From the NCBI RefSeq assembly GCF_014643595.1, contig NZ_BMJT01000009.1, positions 62,001 through 126,000 on the forward strand: a DNA stretch of 64,000 nucleotides, given 5' to 3'. The position numbers were made by a program, and so were the translations under genes. This DNA is from Lysinibacillus alkalisoli (GTDB lineage Bacteria > Bacillota > Bacilli > Bacillales_A > Planococcaceae). The first letter of the stretch is position 1, and each line of letters begins with the position of its first letter. The notes under the pieces are model-generated. The model was not told where the DNA came from. It saw only the letters and a list, made by a program, of their open reading frames with translations, and made no database searches. Shown in pieces: positions 7,717 to 15,920 of this stretch.

Positions 7717-9852
7717 TTGTCCCAAACATTATTTGCATTAGATATCGGCACGCGTTCAGTAGTTGGTATTATTTTAGAAGAAACAGATGGGCGCTTTCAT
7801 GTTGTCGATATGGTAATGAAAGAACACCAAGAACGTGCGATGGTCGACGGACAAATACATAATGTCATATATGTAGCACAGTTAATTAAAGAAATTACTA
7901 CAGCACTTGAACAAAAGTACGGTACTCTACAAAAAGTAAGTGTTGCCGCTGCAGGTCGTTCACTAAAAACAGAACAAGCAGAAGCAACAATGCCCATTCG
8001 CCACCGAGCAATCTTTACAGAAGAAGATATGAATCGTTTGGAACTGCAAGCTGTACAACAAGCACAGCAACAATTAGTACAAGCACAAGGTGAACATCAA
8101 ACTCATTTTTATTGTGTAGGTTACTCCGTGTTACATTATAAATTAGACGGCGAAATTATTGGTAGTTTACTCGACCAACAAGGTGATTTTGCTGCGGTCG
8201 AAGTGATCGCTACATTTTTGCCACGTGTTGTTGTAGAATCGTTAATTGCTGCTTTACAACGCGCTGATTTAGAAATGGGTGCTCTAACATTAGAACCTAT
8301 CGCTGCTATTAATGTGCTCATCCCTCCTTCAATGAGACGATTAAACGTTGCACTTGTGGATATTGGCGCTGGGACTTCAGATATTGCGATTACAGATAAA
8401 AACACAGTTGTTGCTTATGGCATGGTACCTATCGCTGGCGATGAAATTACAGAAGCCTTGAGTGACCATTACTTGTTAGACTTTCCTGTAGCAGAACAAG
8501 TAAAAAGACAAATTGTGACCGCACAACCTATTGTAATCCAAGATATTTTAGGTTTTGATGAGACATATGAACACGAAGCTGTTTGCCAAACGATATTGCC
8601 TGCTGTACAAGAATTAGCTAATGCCATTGGTACTGAAATTTTACGGCTCAATAATAACGAAGCACCTAAAGCTGTGATGTTAGTTGGCGGAGGTAGTCTC
8701 ACACCTAAATTAACCGAAACCTTAAGTGCTGTTTTACAATTGCCAACAAACCGTATTGCAGTGCGCAACGTAGAGGCTATTCAAAACATTACAAGAGCTG
8801 ACCATATTAGTACTACTCCCGAGCTTGTGACACCGATTGGCATAGCTATTGCAGCACAAAAAATGCCTATTCAATATATGTCTGTCACAGTAAATGAACA
8901 GGTTATTCGTTTATTTGAATTAAAAGAAATGACGGTTGGTGATGCCTTACTCGCTGCTAATATTAAAGCAAAACAACTTTTTGGAAAGCCTGGTCAAGCG
9001 CTAGCTGTGACAGTAAATGGACAAGATATTTTTATCCCTGGCGAACACGGCACCCCTGCAGAAATTTTAGTCAATGGTACACTTGCTTCTACTAAGACAA
9101 TTATCCATTCAAAAGACGTGATTACAGTAGCTGAAGGCTTGGACGGGAAACCTGCTACTGCTACTGTTGGTGAAGTCATTGACTATACAGGTCATAAACA
9201 AATTACCATTAATCAAGAAAAATATGATATCGCACCAACCATTGTAGTGAATAAGCAAATCGTAAATATAGACTATATTTTACATGACCGTGATCAGATT
9301 ACTGTAGAAACAGCTGATACCATTGAGCAAGTATTGCAATTGACTAACTATGAACAAGTAATAACACAACTTAAACCATTCCAAGTATACGTGAATCAAA
9401 AGGTGATCCAGATTCCTCAAGCAAGCGTAATGTTATTACTAAACGGCAAACCTGCTAAACTAACCTATCATGTGCAACATGGCGATAGCATTACATGGCA
9501 ACAACCTCAAAAGGTGACCGTACAGGAGGTTGCTAATGAAGCAAGCCTTGTATTACAACATGAAATTACAGTCACATTTCAAGGTGAGCAACTGGTGTTA
9601 TGTAAAACTGTTCACCAAGCTATGATGCAACAACAATTCGTTGAACCCTCTCATATTGTAAGTAATGGCGCAACAATAACCTTTATCCCAAGAGATAGTT
9701 CACCATGGATTTTTCAAGATGTTTTTCGCTTTTCAGATTGGCAGTTACCTACTGAGACCACAAGTCATTTCGAGATTTTACGCAATCAACAACCTGCCAG
9801 ATTTGACTCTCCTATTTTTGGTGGCGATGAATTACAAATTATCTTTAAATAA
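7717..9852 (+). CDS. FtsA/PilM-like actin-fold ATPase with long C-terminal repeat region
   Basis: The first ~380 residues are an FtsA/PilM-type actin fold: phosphate-1 loop LDIGTRSVVG (8-17), phosphate-2 VDIGAGTSD (214-222), adenosine loop MLVGGGSLTP (321-330). FtsA proteins usually end near 420 residues; this one has 711. Residues about 385-665 hold at least four degenerate beta-rich repeats (near 431-472, 496-531, 557-595, 619-656), each opening with a V-x-V-N-like strand and most ending in a D-x-I-T-like strand. It starts with TTG 7717 behind GAAAGGAAG. Bacillales relatives are annotated as cell-division FtsA or pilus PilM; no pilus or ftsZ gene is nearby, so the function is unproven. Confidence 0.8.
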   Translation: MSQTLFALDIGTRSVVGIILEETDGRFHVVDMVMKEHQERAMVDGQIHNVIYVAQLIKEITTALEQKYGTLQKVSVAAAGRSLKTEQAEATMPIRHRAIFTEEDMNRLELQAVQQAQQQLVQAQGEHQTHFYCVGYSVLHYKLDGEIIGSLLDQQGDFAAVEVIATFLPRVVVESLIAALQRADLEMGALTLEPIAAINVLIPPSMRRLNVALVDIGAGTSDIAITDKNTVVAYGMVPIAGDEITEALSDHYLLDFPVAEQVKRQIVTAQPIVIQDILGFDETYEHEAVCQTILPAVQELANAIGTEILRLNNNEAPKAVMLVGGGSLTPKLTETLSAVLQLPTNRIAVRNVEAIQNITRADHISTTPELVTPIGIAIAAQKMPIQYMSVTVNEQVIRLFELKEMTVGDALLAANIKAKQLFGKPGQALAVTVNGQDIFIPGEHGTPAEILVNGTLASTKTIIHSKDVITVAEGLDGKPATATVGEVIDYTGHKQITINQEKYDIAPTIVVNKQIVNIDYILHDRDQITVETADTIEQVLQLTNYEQVITQLKPFQVYVNQKVIQIPQASVMLLLNGKPAKLTYHVQHGDSITWQQPQKVTVQEVANEASLVLQHEITVTFQGEQLVLCKTVHQAMMQQQFVEPSHIVSNGATITFIPRDSSPWIFQDVFRFSDWQLPTETTSHFEILRNQQPARFDSPIFGGDELQIIFK

Positions 9853-9890
9853 AAAAAAGCATCGCTCGATTTTGAGCAATGCTTTTTATT
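9851..9890. terminator. Bidirectional terminator
   Basis: AAAAGCATCGCTC pairs with GAGCAATGCTTTT (one mismatch), flanked by A- and T-runs; serves the FtsA-like gene (+) and ytxH (-). Confidence 0.85.
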
Positions 9891-10316
9891 TTAGCTTTGT
9901 TTTGGTGCCTCATCTGCAAGTGATTCTTCACCCTCTATTGAAGCTGTGCCATCATCAGATGGTAGTTTCTCATCTTTCAATGTTTTCACTTTATCAACAA
10001 GTTGTGAGGTTTGTTCTTGCAATTGTTGGGAGAGTTCTGCTGTTTTGTTTTTAGCTGTTGAAGATAATTCTAAGCTTTTATCTTTCAAATTTACAGCTTG
10101 TATCGCCACATCATCACGTAACTCACTCCCTGATTTAGGTGCTAATAGTAAACCTGCTGCGGCACCAATAATGCCACCAACGAATGCTCCAATCACGAAA
10201 TCCTTCATATTTACACTCTCCTCGTCATAGATCGCTTCTTGCGCCTTATAAACTTGTGGTAAAGTACTGCCGAATTGTTGATCTTTCACTTCATTATAGT
10301 TTGGCTTTTTTGTCAT
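9891..10316 (-). CDS. ytxH: YtxH-domain stress protein
   Basis: A 141-residue protein with a central glycine-zipper membrane segment, GAFVGGIIGAAAGLLLAPKSG (about 43-63), then a polar helix rich in Gln, Lys and Glu suited to a coiled coil, and an acidic tail. This is the YtxH family, induced by general stress in B. subtilis; biochemical function unknown. ATG follows AGGAGG at 9 nt. It follows ytxG by 27 bp on the same strand. The ytxJ gene that completes ytxGHJ in B. subtilis is absent: a terminator and the convergent FtsA-like gene come next. Confidence 0.88.
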   Translation of the reverse strand: MTKKPNYNEVKDQQFGSTLPQVYKAQEAIYDEESVNMKDFVIGAFVGGIIGAAAGLLLAPKSGSELRDDVAIQAVNLKDKSLELSSTAKNKTAELSQQLQEQTSQLVDKVKTLKDEKLPSDDGTASIEGEESLADEAPKQS

Positions 10317-10343
10317 AGTTTACTGCCTCCTAAAACAATAATG

Positions 10344-10829
10344 TTACTTCTTACGTTGCCAGAAGCGTTTTTTTGCTGGTACTTCTTTAGCTGTACCTAC
10401 AATTGTTTCTGCTTCTTCTGTTTTACGCTCTTTCCATTTATCAGCAATGCCCATTGCTACATTGCTCCACTGTACAACTTGTGCAATTTTTTCTTCATTT
10501 TGTTCAACACTATTTGATACTGAAGAAGTGATACGCTGTACAGAATTGTTTAAACCACTGACAGACTCACCAATACCCTTAACTGCACCAACAACACTGT
10601 TTAATTGTTGTGATTTGTCTTGAATATCCTCTGCTAATGCATTTGTTTTTTCTAATAAGAACGTTGTCTCACGTGTAATCCCTTGCATTTGCCCTTCAAT
10701 CTTGCCAACTGTGTCTGTTAATTCTTTTACCGTATCTTTTACTGTAAACAATGTCACGCCAACACTAATACATAAGATTAGAAACGCGATTGCTGCAATA
10801 AGTGCTGCAACATATAATACGATTACCAT
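10344..10829 (-). CDS. ytxG: YtxG, DUF948 membrane-anchored coiled-coil protein
   Basis: 161 residues: one N-terminal transmembrane helix (VLYVAALIAAIAFLILCISVG, about 4-24), then long heptad-like helices (DTVKELTDTVGKIEGQM..., NALAEDIQDKSQQLNSVVG) resembling methyl-accepting-protein HAMP/coiled-coil segments, and a basic C-terminus ending KKRFWQRKK. DUF948 proteins are stress-induced and of unknown function. ATG follows AGGAGGTAGAACA. First gene of ytxGH, with a sigma-B-like promoter in front that overlaps the murC 3' end. Confidence 0.87.
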   Translation of the reverse strand: MVIVLYVAALIAAIAFLILCISVGVTLFTVKDTVKELTDTVGKIEGQMQGITRETTFLLEKTNALAEDIQDKSQQLNSVVGAVKGIGESVSGLNNSVQRITSSVSNSVEQNEEKIAQVVQWSNVAMGIADKWKERKTEEAETIVGTAKEVPAKKRFWQRKK

Positions 10830-10899
10830 TGTTCTACCTCCTATTTGTGTATCATTTATTAGATTTAAGCATACTACTTTAATTCGATATGCTTAGAGA

Positions 10900-10924
10900 A
10901 ATCCCTTTAATTATATTATAAAAC
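10900..10924 (-). promoter_or_regulatory. Sigma-B-type promoter of ytxGH
   Basis: On the minus strand AGGTTTTA (hexamer GTTTTA, 10919-10924), 13 bp, then GGGATT (10900-10905). Sigma-B promoters read GTTTAA-N12-15-GGGTAT. The -35 lies within the last codons of murC. The leader contains a TAAGCATA/TATGCTTA hairpin. In B. subtilis ytxGHJ is sigma-B dependent (known), which supports the call. Confidence 0.6.
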
Positions 10925-12211
10925 CTCTTCAAATGCGCGTTGATATTTATTAACATCGCCTGCGCCCATAAATAGAAATACTGCGCCTTCATGTGCTTTT
11001 AACACATCAATTTGCTCCACATCCAACACTTGCGCTTGCTCAATTAAATCTGCTAAATTTTGGATTGATAATTCCCCTTGTTGTTCACGGGCTGACCCAA
11101 AAATATCACATAAGTAAACGTAGTCTGCACCACTTAGACTATGTGCAAAATCTTGTAAAAATTTCTTTGTACGTGTAAAAGTATGTGGTTGGAAAATCGC
11201 AATCACATCTTTGTCAGGGTATTTTTGTCTCGCAGATTGTAATGTTACTTTAATTTCTGTTGGATGATGCGCATAATCATCAATTAACACATTATTCCCT
11301 ATAACGGTTTGACTAAAACGTCGTTTAACACCGCCATATGTCGTTAAACGAGCTTGTACTAATTCTGCTGGGATATGTTCATAATGACTTAATGCAATGA
11401 CAGCTAATGTATTTAGCACCGTATGGTCACCATATAATGGAATATCAAATGTATAGTAAAAATCATTGCGTACATAAACATCAAATGTCGTACCTGCTGT
11501 TGTCTTTATCAGATTGCGTGCTTGGAAGTCGTTGCCCTCGCCAAAACCATAATAGACTACAGGTACATTTGCTTGAATGCGTTGTAATTGCTCGTCATCA
11601 CCACATGCAATAATGCCTTTACTTACTTGTTGTGCAAGTGATTGGAAGGCATCAAACACATCATCAATATCACTGAAATAATCAGGGTGATCAAAATCAA
11701 TATTGGTCATAATCGCATAATCCGCATGATATGCTAAAAAATGACGGCGATATTCACATGCTTCTAATACGAAGAAAGATGCCTCCTTATGCCCTTCTCC
11801 TGTACCATCACCAATTAAATAATTCGTTGGCTTATAGCCTGCTAATACATGAGACATTAAACCTGTCGTTGACGTCTTACCATGTGCGCCTGTAATTGCT
11901 ATAGATGTATAGCGATTCATGTACTCACCTAAAAATGTATGGTAACGAATGACTTCCACACCTAATTCTTGTGCTCTCACTAATTCGGGATGCTCATCTG
12001 GAAAAGCATTCCCTGCAATAATTGTCATACCTTGTTTAATATTGTTTGCATCAAAAGGCAATAATGTGATGCCTCTCTCATGCAATGGTGCTTCAGTAAA
12101 TAAATATTTATCAATATCAGACCCTTGTACGTGATGACCCGCATCAAATAAAATTTGTGCAAGTGAACTCATACCTGTGCCTTTAATGCCTGTAAAATGA
12201 AAAAGTGTCAT
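10916..12211 (-). CDS. murC: UDP-N-acetylmuramate--L-alanine ligase
   Basis: MurC adds L-alanine to UDP-MurNAc using ATP, the first amino-acid step of peptidoglycan precursor synthesis in the cytosol. The 431 residues match the family. The N-terminal Rossmann loop GIKGTGMSS (8-16), the ATP loop [13 protein letters not shown] (105-117), and the mid-domain EACEYRRHF and DFDHPDYF motifs are present. It sits downstream of the sftA locus, as in B. subtilis, but separated by almost 600 bp of non-coding DNA. The only ribosome site is a run of six G 10 nt before ATG. Confidence 0.96.
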   Translation of the reverse strand: MTLFHFTGIKGTGMSSLAQILFDAGHHVQGSDIDKYLFTEAPLHERGITLLPFDANNIKQGMTIIAGNAFPDEHPELVRAQELGVEVIRYHTFLGEYMNRYTSIAITGAHGKTSTTGLMSHVLAGYKPTNYLIGDGTGEGHKEASFFVLEACEYRRHFLAYHADYAIMTNIDFDHPDYFSDIDDVFDAFQSLAQQVSKGIIACGDDEQLQRIQANVPVVYYGFGEGNDFQARNLIKTTAGTTFDVYVRNDFYYTFDIPLYGDHTVLNTLAVIALSHYEHIPAELVQARLTTYGGVKRRFSQTVIGNNVLIDDYAHHPTEIKVTLQSARQKYPDKDVIAIFQPHTFTRTKKFLQDFAHSLSGADYVYLCDIFGSAREQQGELSIQNLADLIEQAQVLDVEQIDVLKAHEGAVFLFMGAGDVNKYQRAFEEVL

Positions 12212-12726
12212 GATATAAAAACCCCCCGGGGATTACCCTCCGAATCAAGTGAACTGCATTTTGCTCTAAGCCTGTTCCGTTGCTTATGATCATTTATAAA
12301 TAAACATTTGTTAAATGATTTTTTCCCATAATAGTATACCACTATATGTGCTAAGACGTAAGGTATCCTAACACTTTTATTCACGTTATTTTGCTTTTAT
12401 TATTAAATCGTCCTATCTTCTTATAACGGTTACCCTATTTTATTATAAAACTGCAACTTTACTACGTGGGTCGTGCGTTGTTCTCTCATCTTTTCACAAT
12501 AATCTACACTCTTATGAGCAAAATAATTTGTACACTTTACAAAGCAAGAGACTTCACATGAACTAGTCTACGATAGAAAACGTAGAAGAGCTAGCGAAAA
12601 ATAAAATGGTAAAAAAATAAGCTGACATATTTAAACTATTGCTATCTCGTATTATAAGCCAAATAGGACATAACTATCTCTCCCATTTTACTTACAAGAC
12701 ATCGCAAAGTGACAACTTTACCATAA
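12212..12726. other. Long non-coding stretch between murC and the sftA remnant
   Basis: No frame on either strand has both a ribosome site and coding character; stops are frequent. It occupies the place where the roughly 1.5-kb motor part of sftA would be expected, but I see no FtsK Walker motif even in broken frames. Near murC there is a structured leader (GGAGGGTAATCCCC next to GGGGGG) and a CTACG/CGTAG hairpin near 12569-12587. Probably deletion scar plus murC leader. Confidence 0.6.
12333..12361 (-). promoter_or_regulatory. Candidate murC promoter
   Basis: Minus strand: extended -10 TGG-TATACT (hexamer 12333-12338) with TTACGT 17 bp upstream (12356-12361). The -35 matches poorly, but TGn compensates. 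It would give a leader of about 115 nt before murC. Confidence 0.4.
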
Positions 12727-12752
12727 AAAAGAGCAGCGAGTGCTACTCTTCA
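12727..12752 (-). terminator. Terminator after the sftA remnant
   Basis: AGAGTAGC pairs with GCTGCTCT on the minus strand, followed by six T. Its presence right after the short frame indicates a separate, short transcription unit. Confidence 0.75.
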
Positions 12753-12805
12753 TTTACCTATTAGGTTCAAAAATATTTTGCACAAGTATAAGCTAACCTG
12801 ATTCT

Positions 12806-13702
12806 CTATGATGTAGGCTTCCTTTTTTGTTTAGCTTTATCTGACTTTAACATAATAACGTTAAATGGCATTACTTTCTCTTGTGGCTCCTTCTCCGTGA
12901 ATGAGTCGCTATTAAGCGCAGGCGCTTCTATTATATTAACGTCTTGATTTTTTGGCTCTTGTAATGGTGGTTTAATGACTTCTACAACTTCATGTTTGTT
13001 TCTTTCTTTTGGTACTTTGACAATAGGCTCTTCTCGCAAAATAGTAGGTGTAGCTAGTTCTTCATCTGTCACATGCCGGTTTGCGATTGGCTCTGTGTCT
13101 AACTTTATTTTACGTACAGGTTTAGGCTCAACATATAACGCATCATTTTGTTGCGTTTGCATACGCTGTGCTATTTTTTCACTCATTGGTGATGGTTTGA
13201 TAAAGCCGTGTACAGGCGACGGTACATCTTCTGCCTTGAACGGAATTTTATGAGAAGGGGGTGATATTGGTAGATCTTCTTTCTCTACAATTGGCTCTAT
13301 TCGCATATTTTGACGTTTTTTCAACGGTTGACGTTGGGTAAATGTTGAGTCATCAAAACGCTGATATACCTTTTTAGAGCGTGCTGCTAATAATTCATGA
13401 AGTTTTGGTTGGTCCATCTCACAAATATCATCTTCTCGCAGACCTGGTATCTCTTGCTTGTCTTGTTGCCAACCTTCAATATTAAACACACGTCCCTCAT
13501 TTTCATATGTGGACTCTTGTTCTGTTGTTAGCGTTAAATTTGTTTCATCGTCTGGAATCAGTGGGAAGGAGAAATTTTCACGCTTATCTTCTGTTGGCTC
13601 TGACTTAGGTTGTGGGGGGCTTGTCGTTTTATCCCCGTGCTCTTTGTCTTCTGTAGCAAATATTTTATTCACTTGCTTTTTAAACCAATTCATCGCTTTC
13701 AC
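12806..13702 (-). pseudogene. sftA: SftA N-terminal remnant lacking the FtsK/SpoIIIE motor
   Basis: SftA (YtpST) is a roughly 950-residue soluble DNA translocase that helps clear the septum in Bacillus. This intact 298-codon frame holds only the kind of sequence found in the SftA N-terminus: a short amphipathic start (MNWFKKQVNKIF), a long disordered Pro/Glu/Lys-rich linker, FKAEDVPSPVHGF (155-167) and MPFNVIMLKSDK (278-289), elements I recognise from SftA proteins. It lies between murC and ytpR, the sftA position. No Walker A, Walker B or gamma domain follows; the stop is followed by its own terminator. Starts: GTG 13702 or ATG 13693. It could be a dying gene or a retained septum-targeting peptide. 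Confidence 0.75.
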
Positions 13703-13815
13703 TCTTTCCTTACCTTGTCATACAAGTCTTTTTATTTAACACATACTCCTTTCAAGGATAACATAATTTTATACGTATTTCTTCGATAAACATGCCTATT
13801 CTCCACGTTTTTCAA

Positions 13816-13853
13816 CAAAAAAAGTACCTAGAAAGGAATGCTTTCTAGATACC
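13816..13853 (-). terminator. Terminator of ytpQ-ytpR
   Basis: CTAGAAAG and CTTTCTAG (with GTA/TAC extension) form the stem; seven T follow on the minus strand. Confidence 0.85.
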
Positions 13854-13862
13854 CTTTATTCA

Positions 13863-14468
13863 TTATTGTTCAAACGCTTGCCCAATCACTGCGCGCTCGT
13901 CTAACACTAAAATACCTTTTTCTGAAGGTGCGTTTGGAATAGCTAACTCCTTAGCTGAACAAATCATGCCAAAGGAATCAACACCACGTAAATTGCCTTG
14001 CTTAATTAATAAACCTGAAGGCATTACAGCGCCAATTTTAGCTACAACGACTTTTTGACCTGCGTCAACATTAGGTGCACCACATACAATTTGTAATGTT
14101 TCTTCACCTATATTAACCATGCAAATATTTAATTTATCTGCATTAGGGTGTTTTTCTTTTGTCTCAACATACCCCACAACAAATTTAGGTGAGAAGTCAA
14201 CAGCTAAATCAACACTCACTTCGTTATCCTGTAATGCCTTTTCTATATCCGCTACTAAAGTGGGCGTTAATTCCACAATACCTTGTGCTGTTGTTGTAAC
14301 ATATTGACTGGCATTAAAGAGGTTAAATGCTTTTATTTCTCCTGTTGCGGCTTCTTTTAAGAGGGCAACATCTCCTGTTTTTTCTACAACTGTTTTTACA
14401 ATCGGTTCTGTGGCAAGTTGTACTAATAATACGTCGCCCACATGTGCTTTATTATAAGCTACATTCAT
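13863..14468 (-). CDS. ytpR: YtpR, tRNA-binding (EMAPII/PheT-N type) domain protein
   Basis: 201 residues, the same length as B. subtilis YtpR. The C-terminal half (about 95-200) is an OB-fold tRNA-binding domain like the N-terminus of the phenylalanyl-tRNA synthetase beta chain: VGYVETKEKHPNADKLNICMVNIG, QIVCGAPNVDAGQKVVVA, GMICSAKELA. The N-terminal ~90 residues are the DUF4479-type domain. The physiological role is unknown. It overlaps the end of ytpQ by 4 bp (ATGA), so both are translated together. Confidence 0.92.
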   Translation of the reverse strand: MNVAYNKAHVGDVLLVQLATEPIVKTVVEKTGDVALLKEAATGEIKAFNLFNASQYVTTTAQGIVELTPTLVADIEKALQDNEVSVDLAVDFSPKFVVGYVETKEKHPNADKLNICMVNIGEETLQIVCGAPNVDAGQKVVVAKIGAVMPSGLLIKQGNLRGVDSFGMICSAKELAIPNAPSEKGILVLDERAVIGQAFEQ

Positions 14469-15280
14469 GATTCATGATTCTCCTTGTCTACTTTGTTTTT
14501 CGCTAAAATAAAGATAGGCTCTAATGCGCCATCTTCATAAATGAACGATAATGAGGTAATAGGCACCATACCTACTGTGAAGTAATGCATCGTTAACTGT
14601 GCTAATACATCATAACCTGTTTCATTACGTATATCACCAATAATTAAAACATCTTGATGCGGAACTGACAAGGTCATATCACCAGTAATGTGTTGACGCA
14701 TCTCCTGTAAGAAGCTGTCATTTAAAATGCGACTTGCATCGTAACCATCATTTTGATTAATAAAGTAAAAAACATTACCTGCTACTTCATCACGTTTTGT
14801 AGTAGTGGATAACCCTTGAACAGTAAAGCGCGCTGCTTCTTTAACTTGTGTTGTTGTCATTTGTAGCGATGTAAGCATACGTTCGTCTATTAATCGATAG
14901 GTTGTGCCTAAATCTAAAGCGTAAAAAATACGTGTTTCTGCTGTATGTTCAGTTGTAATAAATGGCTCACCTTCTTTTGAACTCGTTGGAAATGAAGTGG
15001 CCCTAATCACTGGATAAATAGTTGGAGCATGAGAAAACCCCTGTTGTTGTTCACTTTGCATCGCTTGGAAAGTTTGTTTTACAGTGTATACTACTTCTTC
15101 TATTGCAGCTTCCTGTTTTTCATTATATTTGGCTACAACTTGACTCACTTGAATGGTCATACCTTGTTGTAACGTTGTATGTTGTAAACGCAATTGTTCT
15201 TTTTCTTGATCGAACGCATACGTAAAATCGACTGAACCGAGTCGTTTCTGTAATTGTTTAACAATATCTTGTGCTTTCAT
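14465..15280 (-). CDS. ytpQ: YtpQ, DUF1444 family protein
   Basis: 271 residues, cytosolic, no membrane segment. It matches the DUF1444/YtpQ family that precedes ytpR in Bacillales; B. subtilis YtpQ is similar in size. Family function is unknown. Visible features include YPVIRATSFPT, LGTTYRLIDERMLTS and a hydrophobic C-terminal strand region. ATG lies behind GTAGGAGG. The stop overlaps ytpR (ATGA). ytpP, the thioredoxin-like gene found upstream in B. subtilis, is missing; a DUF84 NTPase takes its place. Confidence 0.88.
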   Translation of the reverse strand: MKAQDIVKQLQKRLGSVDFTYAFDQEKEQLRLQHTTLQQGMTIQVSQVVAKYNEKQEAAIEEVVYTVKQTFQAMQSEQQQGFSHAPTIYPVIRATSFPTSSKEGEPFITTEHTAETRIFYALDLGTTYRLIDERMLTSLQMTTTQVKEAARFTVQGLSTTTKRDEVAGNVFYFINQNDGYDASRILNDSFLQEMRQHITGDMTLSVPHQDVLIIGDIRNETGYDVLAQLTMHYFTVGMVPITSLSFIYEDGALEPIFILAKNKVDKENHES

Positions 15281-15301
15281 ATGTCAGCCTCCTACTCTCT
15301 T

Positions 15302-15343
15302 GCTAAGTGTATGCAACAGACGCTTAAGTTGCAATTACTTAGC
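15302..15343. repeat. Imperfect 42-bp inverted repeat at the DUF84 gene stop
   Basis: GCTAAGT...ACTTAGC forms an outer stem and TGCAAC/GTTGCA an inner stem, with a 10-nt loop. It overlaps the stop codon of the DUF84 gene and ends just before the ytpQ ribosome site. No T-tract, so not a classic terminator; it may tune read-through or RNA processing. Confidence 0.5.
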
Positions 15344-15854
15344 GTTGATTATAGCGATATTGTCCAACCAATAATGTAATAATATGTTCAAACATCGCTT
15401 GACGTGATACTAAACCATCCGTAAAAATACCAATTGCACCTTGATTCTGTCTAATATCAGATTGAGCAGCATAACGCTCCATTACAGGGCCCAATTCCTC
15501 TCCTGCTAAAATACATTGAGCGACTTCTATAGGTAAAGGCAATTGTGCACCTGCTGCTGTAAAACTTTGCCCATCGGCTGTCACAAGTGCTGCCCAGTTA
15601 CAAATGTATAATTGATCTTCTAATACTGTGACGCCACCTTCTAAACCAAATGCTATATGAGCATCGGTTAATGTCAATGCATGCTGTGCTCGGTTAATGG
15701 CACCTTGCCTCGTCTCTTCATTAGACATAGGTTGGTCACTCACTAAAGAATGAGCTTTTACAGGTGTAAAAATAGCATCTAAACATTGCGACTGCATCAC
15801 CATTTTGACAGCATTCACTTTTGCTTTATTCATTGTACCAATAGCTATGTTCAT
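15339..15854 (-). CDS. DUF84-family inosine/xanthosine triphosphatase
   Basis: 171-residue cytosolic protein of the YjjX/DUF84 NTPase family, which hydrolyses ITP and XTP so that they are not built into nucleic acids. Visible are the N-terminal IAIGTMNKAKVNAV, the central GLEGGVTVLEDQLYICNWAAL and QGAIGIFTDGLVSRQAMFEH near the C-terminus. ATG follows AGGAGGGG. It is followed on the same strand by ytpQ-ytpR and preceded by ytoP behind a terminator. Confidence 0.88.
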   Translation of the reverse strand: MNIAIGTMNKAKVNAVKMVMQSQCLDAIFTPVKAHSLVSDQPMSNEETRQGAINRAQHALTLTDAHIAFGLEGGVTVLEDQLYICNWAALVTADGQSFTAAGAQLPLPIEVAQCILAGEELGPVMERYAAQSDIRQNQGAIGIFTDGLVSRQAMFEHIITLLVGQYRYNQR

Positions 15855-15876
15855 TATTTCCCCTCCTATGTAGAGA

Positions 15877-15909
15877 TAAAAGAAACCACTGGAGTGAGCG
15901 GTTTCTTTT
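15877..15909 (-). terminator. Terminator of ytoP
   Basis: AAGAAACC pairs with GGTTTCTT around an inner CAC/GTG; T-rich run follows on the minus strand. Confidence 0.75.
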
Positions 15910-15920
15910 CTTTAATCCTA

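Noticed and set aside
9946-10230. Open frames antisense to ytxH, murC, metK and other genes
   Set aside because: They mirror the codon pattern of well-identified genes on the other strand and lack ribosome sites; treated as shadows.
12212-12805. Search for broken pieces of the SftA motor or another gene
   Set aside because: No Walker-like peptide, no long frame and no ribosome site on either strand.
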